Assembly: GCA_002307275.1 (NCBI GenBank)
Contig: DBTX01000050.1
Span: 2,925 to 25,543 of the forward strand
Length of the DNA: 22,619 nt
Direction of reading: 5' to 3'
From: Hungateiclostridiaceae bacterium UBA1305
Lineage (GTDB): Bacteria > Bacillota > Clostridia > Acetivibrionales > DTU013
Shown piece after piece: positions 1-7,435 of the stretch (the stretch's first letter is position 1; each line of letters begins with the position of its first letter). Under the pieces are notes generated by a model. It did no database searches, was not told where the DNA came from, and saw only the letters and a program-made list of their open reading frames with translations. The position numbers and the translations under genes are program-made.

Positions 1-28
1 CACTGAGCACCACATTTCGTCTAACTAC

Positions 29-1231
29 TCATTTCCCGAATTCATTTCGGGAATGCTTCTCATTTGTGGGGATTGCCGAAGGTGCTTCGTGAAAATCCAT
101 TATAGCCGTATCCATAAAATCATCCATAGGGCTGCGAATCCTTTGAATATCCTTTTCGCACACGTGTGTATAAATCTCAGTTGTCTTGGAGCTGGCATGT
201 CCCAAAAGCTCCTGGATATAACGCAAATCCGTTCCATTTTCCAAAAGATGCGTTGCAAATGAGTGACGAAGTGTATGTACTGTATACTTTTTTAAGATAC
301 TTGCTTTTTGGCAGGCATCCCGAAACACGTTCTCAACGGAGCGTTCCGTAAGGTGTTTTGTCTTATCAATACCCGGGAACAACCATTCCTCTGGGCGATA
401 CTTCTTTATGTACTTTTCAAGCATCACGACTGTTATATCCGAAAGTATTGTATATCTATCTTTACGTCCCTTGCCCTGTTTTACATGTACCAATCTGCGA
501 TTACCATCTATATCGCTTATATGTAGCCTTACCACCTCTCCTACCCTTAGCCCGGCAGAGTAGATAAGCATCAGCAGAGATTTATGTTTTAAGTTTAATA
601 CAGCATTTAGTACAGAAGCAACTTCATATCTGCTCATAACCTCTGGCAGCTTTTGTTCCTTTTTACTGTATGGAATTACATTACTCATCGGATTGTTTTT
701 TAATACATTCAACATAAGAAATTTCAATGCACTCAATGCTTGATTTGTATATGCGTGAGAGTGATGGCGATCAGTTAAAAGCATTAATATATACTGGCGC
801 ACATGTTCTGATGTTACTGCTTCAGGTTCTATCTGCAAATACTCCAAAAATCTTCTCACATGACCAATATAGCTTTTGCAGGTCTTTGAGCTGTAGCCTT
901 TCAGCCGAAGTTCACCATCAAGCTTATGTAATATATCTGAAAACCGCAATCCAGCAAACGGTTCATGTTCAGCACTGACAGAATGCTCAATTGTATTATC
1001 AACTATTGCAGCATTTGTATTATGGTCTGTCTCTGGCAATTTTAACTGTTCACTCAAAAAAAGGTTTTGAATAAGCAGTCTGGTTTTCTCATCAGAAGGA
1101 ACAGTCCAGTACTTCTGCACAGGGTGCCACTTTCTTCCTTCAACAAGGTGTATTTTTTCAACTGCTTCTTTAGAATATGGAAATTTAATTATTAAGCAAT
1201 TTCCAATTCCCTCCTGAATGTCAACTGTCAT
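29..1231 (-). CDS. Tyrosine recombinase (Xer/phage-integrase type) with HARP-like N-terminal domain
   Basis: This 400-residue protein is a site-specific tyrosine recombinase that cuts and rejoins DNA through a covalent phosphotyrosine. The catalytic set is complete: R229 (in GLRVGE), K254 (in GKGRKD), H319 and R322 (in HTLRH), H345 (in LLGHAS) and Y354 (in IYTH). A SAM-like core-binding domain covers about residues 95-185. The first 60 residues are extra compared with XerC/XerD (about 300 residues); the pattern KFPYSKEAVE...GRKWHP...YWTVP resembles the HARP-like module also found in some helicases. The ATG follows GGAGG at 7 bases. A 46-residue tail after the active site is polar. No partner gene or obvious attachment site is visible, so its target (chromosome dimers, an integrated element or an invertible site) is unknown. 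Family assignment is firm; the N-terminal domain is recognised by pattern only. Confidence 0.93.
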   Translation of the reverse strand: MTVDIQEGIGNCLIIKFPYSKEAVEKIHLVEGRKWHPVQKYWTVPSDEKTRLLIQNLFLSEQLKLPETDHNTNAAIVDNTIEHSVSAEHEPFAGLRFSDILHKLDGELRLKGYSSKTCKSYIGHVRRFLEYLQIEPEAVTSEHVRQYILMLLTDRHHSHAYTNQALSALKFLMLNVLKNNPMSNVIPYSKKEQKLPEVMSRYEVASVLNAVLNLKHKSLLMLIYSAGLRVGEVVRLHISDIDGNRRLVHVKQGKGRKDRYTILSDITVVMLEKYIKKYRPEEWLFPGIDKTKHLTERSVENVFRDACQKASILKKYTVHTLRHSFATHLLENGTDLRYIQELLGHASSKTTEIYTHVCEKDIQRIRSPMDDFMDTAIMDFHEAPSAIPTNEKHSRNEFGK

Positions 1232-1254
1232 AAGTACACCTCCATCCTTACAAT

Positions 1255-1283
1255 ATTATACATATAAAATATATTGTAGTAAA
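1255..1283 (-). promoter_or_regulatory. Probable sigma-A promoter of the recombinase gene
   Basis: On the minus strand a TTTACT -35 box (1283-1278) is followed after 17 bases by a perfect TATAAT -10 box (1260-1255). Transcription would start near 1248, leaving a short leader that contains the GGAGG site at 1243-1239 before the ATG at 1231. This is a prediction from consensus match only. Confidence 0.55.
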
Positions 1284-1462
1284 CATAAATTATAAGGAAA
1301 GAATGGTTCCCACAAATAACCCCGTTGATTATATCATAAGTATCCATGAATCCTCAGTCGCATATTATCTATATGTATAGATCAGAGTCCCTTAAGCAGC
1401 TTGTCATCAAGGAACGGAGGTGCTGTTTACGAAGGTTGAATGACCGCTCAGAGGCCAATCTT

Positions 1463-2206
1463 TTACAATAAGTCTGCAAACACCGCTGACACCTCTGCCG
1501 CCAAGCCATCAAAGCATGCAGATCTGGCAACCTCGCCTTTTTTGTACACCTCCATTTTATCGAATTGGCAATCCTTAAAATCATATATTGTTATCCGCTG
1601 GTTATCCATGTCAACAATCCAGTATTCACATACGCCGGATGTCATAAATGAATTCAGCTTGTAAACCATATCCCTGCTTCTTGTACTTGATGAAAGGATC
1701 TCCAATGTCAGCGTGGGTGTCCCGGTATACCTCTTGTTTTCATTTACACTGCTTTCCAGATCACATAAAACGATCAAATCCGGCTGCAGTACGTCAGGAT
1801 CCTTGATATCCTTTTTCCTGAAATGAACATCAAAAGGCGCCAAGTAGGGCCTGCATTTCTTTCCTTTAAAAAATTCCCTGAAAACCATGTGCAAATTTCC
1901 CAGAGTCTCCTGGTGATTGATATCGGGCGAACTCATGATATAAATCTCGCCATTCAGGAACTCCATCCTGACATTGCTTTTGGCATAGATTTCCATAAAT
2001 TCCTCATACGAAACCGTTTTTTTGTCGTAATCGTAATTAACTGCATTTTCCCGGATTGTAAAATACTTTTCTATGTCGGATATATAGGGCACAAGCCTTG
2101 CGACTCTTACATTGTTTTTTGTGACGATGATTTCTCCATCCTCATCCGTAACATGCTTCAGATACAGTCCGAATTTATTCTTCATTTCGCTTGCGCTTGC
2201 AAACAC
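1463..2206 (-). CDS. Phd/YefM-like antitoxin domain fused to Uma2-family PD-(D/E)XK nuclease-fold domain
   Basis: This 247-residue protein has two parts. Residues 1-45 resemble the Phd/YefM antitoxin DNA-binding module (short helix start, then a GEIIVTKNNVRVARLVPY hairpin). Residues about 63-247 are a Uma2 (DUF820) domain, a PD-(D/E)XK nuclease fold: YEEF, a central acidic pair D143 (in QPD) and E169 (in TLEI), K183, and the hallmark EYWIVD at 194-199. The start is GTG at 2206, chosen because AGGAGG lies 7 bases upstream; the next Met is residue 8 and has no better site. A strong promoter lies just upstream. Biological roles of Uma2 proteins are poorly known; nuclease activity is inferred from the fold. 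The second Uma2 gene at 2434-3000 is a paralogue that lacks the Phd part. Confidence 0.85.
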   Translation of the reverse strand: MFASASEMKNKFGLYLKHVTDEDGEIIVTKNNVRVARLVPYISDIEKYFTIRENAVNYDYDKKTVSYEEFMEIYAKSNVRMEFLNGEIYIMSSPDINHQETLGNLHMVFREFFKGKKCRPYLAPFDVHFRKKDIKDPDVLQPDLIVLCDLESSVNENKRYTGTPTLTLEILSSSTRSRDMVYKLNSFMTSGVCEYWIVDMDNQRITIYDFKDCQFDKMEVYKKGEVARSACFDGLAAEVSAVFADLL

Positions 2207-2237
2207 AAAACCACCTCCTGATCATTCTATAACTACT

Positions 2238-2267
2238 ATTATATGGCATTTTTCATGGCGTAGTCAA
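2238..2267 (-). promoter_or_regulatory. Strong sigma-A-like promoter of the Phd-Uma2 gene
   Basis: On the minus strand TTGACT (2267-2262) and TATAAT (2243-2238) are separated by 18 bases. The -10 is perfect and the -35 has one mismatch. Transcription would start near 2231, about 25 bases before the GTG start at 2206, with the AGGAGG site in between. If the Phd-like domain binds DNA, this promoter would be its natural target for autoregulation, but no clear palindromic operator was found. Confidence 0.65.
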
Positions 2268-2433
2268 TAAATTTAGACATTTATATGTACATTTTATTCC
2301 AACTTATGTCCAATTCTATGTCTATTCTATAAAAAATGCTCTTCATCATATAGCCATTAGCAAAATTTATGATTTTTAAGCTTTTAATCTACAGAATAAT
2401 ATCAGTGTCAATACCGAATATATTTATAGAACA

Positions 2434-3000
2434 TCATTCCGCAAAGATATCAGCCAGCATCAATTCCAAACCATTGAAATGTATTGATTTCAGAGCGTCA
2501 GAATGCCCATATGTGAGCATTTCAACGAGTTCCTTTTCTACAAAGTGATATTGTACCACCTTCATCTCTTTGGGGTCGACAATCCAGTATTCACTGACAC
2601 CACCTTGCATATATACATTCAGCTTTTTAACATGATCACGGCTTCTGGTCTGAGGCGACAGGATCTCAACAACCAGGGCAGGGATCCCGGTGTACCGGTC
2701 ACGTTCATTCCTCTGCTCGTTATAATCGCAGGATACCAGTATATCTGGCTGGACAACATTCTTGCTTTCTATTTCCTCGCCCAAAAGAGTCACATCAAAA
2801 GGGGCTGCAAACACACGGCATGTCTTCCCCTTAAACCAGATAAGCATACTCATAATCATATTGGAAAGGATAATCTGGTGCTTTATGCCTGGCGACGATA
2901 GCAGGAAAACCTCTCCATCTATATACTCATACCTCTCTTCATTTCCTTCGGTAATCTTCAGAAATTCCTCATAGGTCACCCGTTTGCCTGAAAATGTCAA
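2434..3000 (-). CDS. Uma2-family (DUF820) PD-(D/E)XK nuclease-fold protein; doubtful start
   Basis: This 188-residue protein is a complete Uma2 domain: YEEF near residue 10, D86 (in VQPD), E112 (in VVEIL), K125/K126 and EYWIVDP at 137-143. It aligns along its length with the Uma2 half of the gene at 1463-2206 (shared SSPxIxHQ, APFDV, RYTGxP and TRSRD blocks), so the two are paralogues. The odd point is the start: the only initiator before the first internal Met (about residue 48) is TTG at 3000, with no Shine-Dalgarno, and an in-frame TAG lies about 36 bases further up. An AT-rich hairpin followed by a T-tract sits about 30 bases upstream. It may be a weakly translated gene, a copy that lost an N-terminal part such as the Phd segment, or a decaying gene. 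Family is sure; functionality is not. Confidence 0.8.
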   Translation of the reverse strand: MTFSGKRVTYEEFLKITEGNEERYEYIDGEVFLLSSPGIKHQIILSNMIMSMLIWFKGKTCRVFAAPFDVTLLGEEIESKNVVQPDILVSCDYNEQRNERDRYTGIPALVVEILSPQTRSRDHVKKLNVYMQGGVSEYWIVDPKEMKVVQYHFVEKELVEMLTYGHSDALKSIHFNGLELMLADIFAE

Positions 3001-3027
3001 GAGAATTATTTGAAAAAAATAGAAAAA

Positions 3028-3067
3028 AATAATCTACCCGTAGAAATACATCCATGAGTAGATTATT
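3028..3067 (-). terminator. AT-rich hairpin with T-tract upstream of the second Uma2 gene
   Basis: A perfect 10-bp inverted repeat, AATAATCTAC (3028-3037) and GTAGATTATT (3058-3067), encloses a 20-base loop. On the minus strand it is followed by a T-rich run (3027-3011), which is the layout of an intrinsic terminator, although the stem is AT-rich. It lies only about 30 bases before the first possible codon of the Uma2 gene, so it could act as an attenuator or end a transcript arriving from the right. Confidence 0.5.
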
Positions 3068-3164
3068 ATTTGACTAAATTAACAATGCAGGGGCACCGAG
3101 CCCTGTCTGGCGCAATTCGCTTACAAATCCGCCTGTTTGTTCGGATTTACCTGTAAAATATAAA

Positions 3165-3183
3165 AGCCCGGATTCTCCGGGCT
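3165..3183 (-). terminator. Rho-independent terminator of the lysine-rich small gene
   Basis: A perfect 8-bp stem, AGCCCGGA (3165-3172) and TCCGGGCT (3176-3183), with a 3-base loop. On the minus strand it is followed by TTTTATATTTTA. It begins 13 bases after the stop codon of the gene at 3197-3565 and is a textbook intrinsic terminator for it. Confidence 0.85.
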
Positions 3184-3196
3184 CATGCATCTGGAC

Positions 3197-3565
3197 TTAC
3201 TTTTGTTTGACCTTCTTGTCGAGGGCCTTACCCAGACTGTACCATGAGTCCCGCAGTTTGAATCTCATTTCCTCATCAATCGTGCGTTCAATGACATCAT
3301 TAAGATTATGCCTCATCTCAATATACTCAATCATATTGAATTCCTGCTTGTTAAGCAGCTTTTCGATGTCAACTATCCAACTAGTGATGTGATCCATGCC
3401 GATAAATTCAATTTCGGGCAGCTTCTTTCTCAGGTGTGCGACGACCAGCTTGACTGCCTTGCGTTTCACATCGAAATCTGACTGTACCTTCTTGATTGTT
3501 TTCTTTGGCACTTTTTTTTCTTTCTCAGCTACTTTTACCGGTTCATTCGGTTTTTCAACAGCCAT
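3197..3565 (-). CDS. Small lysine-rich protein of unknown function
   Basis: The gene encodes 122 residues. I do not recognise a family. The first 35 residues are rich in Lys, Glu and Pro and are probably disordered. The rest looks helical, with blocks such as RKAVKLVVAHLRKKLPEIEF, ITSWIVDIEKLL and MIEYIEMRHNL, and a basic tail KKVKQK. No signal peptide or membrane segment is seen, so it is probably cytoplasmic. I chose the ATG at 3565 because GGGGGAGTGG lies directly upstream; the reading frame is open for 25 more codons but those have no good start signal. It has its own promoter and its own terminator, so it is a single-gene unit. Charge pattern would fit nucleic-acid or protein binding, but this is only a guess. 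Confidence 0.75.
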   Translation of the reverse strand: MAVEKPNEPVKVAEKEKKVPKKTIKKVQSDFDVKRKAVKLVVAHLRKKLPEIEFIGMDHITSWIVDIEKLLNKQEFNMIEYIEMRHNLNDVIERTIDEEMRFKLRDSWYSLGKALDKKVKQK

Positions 3566-3650
3566 ATGATCCACTCCCCCGCTGCAATAATGACCTGTCC
3601 CTTCAGGGCTCAGGCCGTTGCCGTTAGGCTCCCACAACACGCGCCTACAC
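3566..3650 (-). promoter_or_regulatory. Possible structured 5' leader of the lysine-rich small gene
   Basis: The promoter at 3656-3684 predicts a leader of about 84 bases, clearly richer in G and C than its surroundings. Within it, CCTG-AG-CCCT-GA-AGGG-A-CAGG (minus strand, about 3612-3592) can fold into a two-part stem with a small internal loop, and GCCTAACGGC offers a second short stem. The leader ends in the ribosome binding site. I could not match it to a known riboswitch class. Confidence 0.3.
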
Positions 3651-3655
3651 TAACA

Positions 3656-3684
3656 ATTATATAATAATATGGTTATAATTGCAA
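3656..3684 (-). promoter_or_regulatory. Probable promoter of the lysine-rich small gene
   Basis: On the minus strand TTGCAA (3684-3679) and a perfect TATAAT (3661-3656) are 17 bases apart. The predicted start near 3649 gives a leader of about 84 bases. The spacing and -10 match are good; the -35 matches 4 of 6 positions. Confidence 0.55.
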
Positions 3685-3811
3685 ACTTTATACTTTTACT
3701 TGCCCTTATACACTCTTTAAAGCTTTTTTTCAATATTTCACCGGTATATTTCGAATCCGCAATTGTGGCCCTGGGATCAGAGATGCAATGAATTTTGCTG
3801 CAAATCAGCCA

Positions 3812-6800
3812 TTACGCCTTCTCAATAATTACCCTGCTGCCGCCATTTTGCAGTGTTGGAGGCTCGACTATCAGACGCCGTCCGATCCTGCTCTTCAATT
3901 CAGGTACATGGCTGATCAGGCCGATGACCCGTTCCCGGCTGCTTAACCGTTCCAAAGCGTCGATAACTGTATCGAGCAGATCCGCATCCAGTGTACCGAA
4001 GCCCTCATCCAGGAAAAAGAACTCCAGCGGACTCTGCCCCTTCAGTTGGATCTGCTCGGACAGCGCCAGTGCAAGAGAAAGCGACGTCAGGAAGGTCTCG
4101 CCGCCCGAAAGGGAGGTAACCATGCGGTGTGCGCCTCCATTGGCATTATCACGTATGATGAAGCCGGCTTCCACATCAAGCTGCAATTCATACCTGAATT
4201 TCGTCATAACACCAATCGTTTCTGAAGCTTTGGCGGCAACATAACGGAGCCGCTCCTCAGCGATATAGTCAATGAAGCTATTGTCCTTCCTGTGCTCTGC
4301 CTTCAATATCTTCTGTATCTGTTCAAACAGCCCCTGTTTATGACTCAACTCCGAATATTCCTTACTGAGTCCCACCCATTTGTCATGCTTTACCTTCAGT
4401 ATTTCATAACTGCTTCTGGCAACCTCGCTGCGTGAAACACTCTCCTGCTTATGGGCTGACAGTTCTGTATGAAAGATGTTGATCCGGTTCCACTCCTCTT
4501 CGGTAATCGTCCTTGATTTCAGCTTTTGTTGAAGTAGCTGCTTCTGTGCATGGATATTTGATAAAGATTGATCGTATTCATTGATCCCGGCTTTCAATTC
4601 CGCCTGTGTGTCCGCAGGAAGTACCGAGCCTTGCACCTCGGCTGCATCCGCAAAGCCTTTTTCAGCAAGAGCAGACTTTAGCTGCAGTTCACCGGTTTTC
4701 AGATTTCCGGCATAGATATCCTGCTGGTTTTCAAGAAGTGTTTTCCGGGTAACATACTCATTATATTGCTTTTCCATGCTTTGAAGGGTCTGCAGGAATT
4801 CGCCTTCAAGCTTCGGATACTCCTCCAGTTTTGCATCGATCCGCTTGATTTCCGTCTCGATATCTGCTTCTCCGGCCATTTCCTTCAGCTTCATTTCCCT
4901 CTCCAGGCATTGACCTCTCAGCCCGCCGGCATCTGCCTCAAGCTTGATTTGGTCGGTTTTCTGAAGCTGTAATTCTTCTCTCAGCTTTTCCAGCTGTGCT
5001 TTCTTATTGTCTGCCGACTCCCGGGTCTGCTCAAGCTCCTTTTGGAGCACATGCAGCTTGCGATCGTTATCGGCAAAACGTTTCAGTTCCCCGTTGGCAT
5101 TCTCAATTGAGTATTTTTGTAAAAATGCAGTGTAAATCTCATTCACCGCATTGAATGCTTTCACTGCATCAGACAGTGAGTGTTCAAGCTGTTCAGCGCT
5201 TTCATGATTCAGCTTTCGTTCAGTGACAATGCCGTTTTCTACAAGCCGGTGCTCTGCCAATGTATTATTCAGCTTCTGCAGGCTGTCCCTGTATTCGCCC
5301 TGCCTGATCTCCCAAGCATCAATGGTTTCAAGCTTTTCTGCATATGCTTTGTTTGCCTTTTCCACTTCCTCCTGAACTTGCTCCAGCTCCAGTATCCTCA
5401 GCTTTTCGGGCAGCTTTTGCTTTTCTGCTTCGAATTCAGCAGTTTTAACTTCCAGATCTTTTGCCATCTGAACATTCTGTTGTACCAGCGTTTTCATCTG
5501 TTCACCGGCAGTTATTGCTTCCCTCTCCGCGGCTTTGAATGTCTTTTCCGCATCTGCAAGCTTACCCTTTGCAGCCTCTGCCTTCTGCTCGATGCCAGTC
5601 ATATCGATCTCTCCGGTATGAACCGCGGGCAGCGGGTGCTGTGTCGATCCGCATACAGGACATGGTTCTCCTTCTGTAAGATGTTTCGACAGGATGTATG
5701 CGGAGTTTTTATCCATTTCATTAATTGCGTTCTCAAGTTCCAGCCTGCATTGCCCGTTTATTTCCCCGGCTATATTCATTGCTTGCTCCAGAGAAAGTAC
5801 CTTCTGCGCCATTTTGGAGATATTCTCCTGCTGTAGTCTCAGTCTGGTCTTCATCTGATCCAATTCATCTTTTCTGAGCTTCAATATATTATGAAGTCCC
5901 TGTACGGAATGAATCCTTTCAATCGACTTCAAAATGGAATTTCTGTCGCCAGGCTTGGAATCGGCATGTTTCTGACTTTCTGCCAACCCTTCATTCAGAA
6001 TCTTCTGTACTGTTCCAATGGTTTCCTTGATTTCCTCCAGTTTATGTTCCAGACCTTCTCCTGAGCTTTTCAGCAAAGCTCTCTTTTCTTCAAGCTCTTT
6101 TACATTCCCTTGCAGTACGGAAACATCATTCTCCAGCTTTGCGCCATCCTGGATATGCTGACGGTACTCAGGATCGATTTTCAAAGGCTCCATTTCATGT
6201 GTTAACTTGTCCAGTTCCTGTGCAAGCTTGTCAAAGAAGGATATCTCATTTTGCAGTATTGCATTCTTTTCTGCTATTGCAGTATTTAAACCAGTGAGGA
6301 CAGTATTTATTTCATCAAGCTTTCCGGATATATTGGAAAGCTCGCTCTTTATCCCCAAAGCGTCCACAAGTCTTGTCCGCAAGCCCACTAGTCTGGGCTG
6401 TTCTGCTGCCGCTTCCTTTTTGAGGCTCTCAACCTTTTGCCGCATCTCATCCAGTCCGTCGGAAAAACCCGGCAAAGCAGCTGTCACCTCACCAAGTTGT
6501 TTTTTTGTTTCATTGAGTTTATCACTCAGATCCATGTTCGTTCTGATTGATTCCAACAGTCCGACAGCTTTTACTGCCTTATCAAGCTGTACTCTCTTTG
6601 CCGCAAATAACTCTTTTGAAGCAGCGAGTTCCGTTTCTTTCCGGTTGAAGCCGTCAAGGTCACGGACCAGGCCCCATACCTCTCTGGCCTCATTGAATCG
6701 CAGCTCAGACTGCTTTAATTCCTTTTCGATCCTGCTTCTTTCTGCGAGTGCCGTCTCCGAAGCTTTTTGGGCGGTTTCCAACGCATCATCGGAGGCATCG

Positions 6801-7435
6801 GCGTAACCCATCAATTCTCCCGACATGATGTCAAGCCTGCTCTTCAATCCGGCCATTTTGCTTCCAAGCTTGTCCAGGAGCTGCTTACCGTACTCCTCAA
6901 GATAGAAGATCCGCTCCAGCATGCCGCGCCTGTCGGAATTGTTCAAAAGCAGGAACTCCTGGAAGCTGTTCTGCGGCAGTACGACAGCCCTTGTGAAATC
7001 CTCACTGCTCAGACCAAGCAAATCCTTGATATAGTAGCTGACCTCCATCGCCTTGTCACACAGTGGGATATCCCCGGCTTCCGTGACCTCGATAAGGCGT
7101 GCAACCTTCGGTTCGCAGGCGTTCTGCGAGTTTTTCCTCCTCTGGTAGGTCCTCTCGACCCTGTAAACCGTTCTTTTACCGTCCCGGACCAATTCAAAGC
7201 TGAACGAAACCCTCGCCGTATTCCGGCTCGAATTGATGATCCCCTGGGTACCGCCTTCCGCCCTCTTTACCTTGCCATATAATGCAAAAGTGATGGCATC
7301 AAGGATGGTCGACTTGCCGCTTCCGGTCGGCCCAAAAATACCGAAAATACCGGTTTCGCCCAGCGTTTCGAAATCTATCCTCTGAACATCCGTAAAGCTC
7401 TGCAGACCTTCTATTTCAAGAAGCTTCGGTCTCAT
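3812..7435 (-). CDS. sbcC: SbcC-type (Rad50-like) ATPase subunit of the SbcCD nuclease
   Basis: SbcC is the SMC-like ATPase that works with SbcD to open and cut hairpins and blocked DNA ends during repair and replication. The 1,207 residues show the standard order: Walker A GPTGSGKST at 35-43, Q-loop Q155 (in VVLPQNS), a very long coiled coil from about 180 to 1000 split by the zinc-hook CPVC at 592-595, then the ABC signature LSGGE near 1110, Walker B and D-loop (FFFLDEGFGTLD, about 1140-1150) and an H-loop (LISHVPEL). The family is usually about 1,050-1,150 residues, so this one is somewhat long, in the coiled coil. The ATG lies inside the end of sbcD (20-base overlap), so the two are translationally coupled. 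Nothing essential is missing. Confidence 0.97.
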   Translation of the reverse strand: MRPKLLEIEGLQSFTDVQRIDFETLGETGIFGIFGPTGSGKSTILDAITFALYGKVKRAEGGTQGIINSSRNTARVSFSFELVRDGKRTVYRVERTYQRRKNSQNACEPKVARLIEVTEAGDIPLCDKAMEVSYYIKDLLGLSSEDFTRAVVLPQNSFQEFLLLNNSDRRGMLERIFYLEEYGKQLLDKLGSKMAGLKSRLDIMSGELMGYADASDDALETAQKASETALAERSRIEKELKQSELRFNEAREVWGLVRDLDGFNRKETELAASKELFAAKRVQLDKAVKAVGLLESIRTNMDLSDKLNETKKQLGEVTAALPGFSDGLDEMRQKVESLKKEAAAEQPRLVGLRTRLVDALGIKSELSNISGKLDEINTVLTGLNTAIAEKNAILQNEISFFDKLAQELDKLTHEMEPLKIDPEYRQHIQDGAKLENDVSVLQGNVKELEEKRALLKSSGEGLEHKLEEIKETIGTVQKILNEGLAESQKHADSKPGDRNSILKSIERIHSVQGLHNILKLRKDELDQMKTRLRLQQENISKMAQKVLSLEQAMNIAGEINGQCRLELENAINEMDKNSAYILSKHLTEGEPCPVCGSTQHPLPAVHTGEIDMTGIEQKAEAAKGKLADAEKTFKAAEREAITAGEQMKTLVQQNVQMAKDLEVKTAEFEAEKQKLPEKLRILELEQVQEEVEKANKAYAEKLETIDAWEIRQGEYRDSLQKLNNTLAEHRLVENGIVTERKLNHESAEQLEHSLSDAVKAFNAVNEIYTAFLQKYSIENANGELKRFADNDRKLHVLQKELEQTRESADNKKAQLEKLREELQLQKTDQIKLEADAGGLRGQCLEREMKLKEMAGEADIETEIKRIDAKLEEYPKLEGEFLQTLQSMEKQYNEYVTRKTLLENQQDIYAGNLKTGELQLKSALAEKGFADAAEVQGSVLPADTQAELKAGINEYDQSLSNIHAQKQLLQQKLKSRTITEEEWNRINIFHTELSAHKQESVSRSEVARSSYEILKVKHDKWVGLSKEYSELSHKQGLFEQIQKILKAEHRKDNSFIDYIAEERLRYVAAKASETIGVMTKFRYELQLDVEAGFIIRDNANGGAHRMVTSLSGGETFLTSLSLALALSEQIQLKGQSPLEFFFLDEGFGTLDADLLDTVIDALERLSSRERVIGLISHVPELKSRIGRRLIVEPPTLQNGGSRVIIEKA

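Noticed and set aside
33..53. Perfect 8-bp inverted repeat TTCCCGAA/TTCGGGAA at the end of the recombinase gene
   Set aside because: It lies inside the last codons and has no T-tract; too little to call it a terminator or recombination site.
1823..2901. Two plus-strand open frames, both of 132 codons (1823-2221 and 2503-2901)
   Set aside because: Each lies opposite one of the Uma2 genes; no ribosome binding sites or known motifs. The equal length is coincidence.
3566..3640. Known riboswitch classes for the leader at 3566-3650
   Set aside because: Compared from memory with several common classes (including c-di-GMP, THF, PreQ1, fluoride and guanidine); conserved cores do not match.
5180..5836. 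Long plus-strand open frame of 218 codons
   Set aside because: Lies wholly inside sbcC on the other strand, with Leu/Phe/Cys-rich composition typical of antisense to coiled coil.
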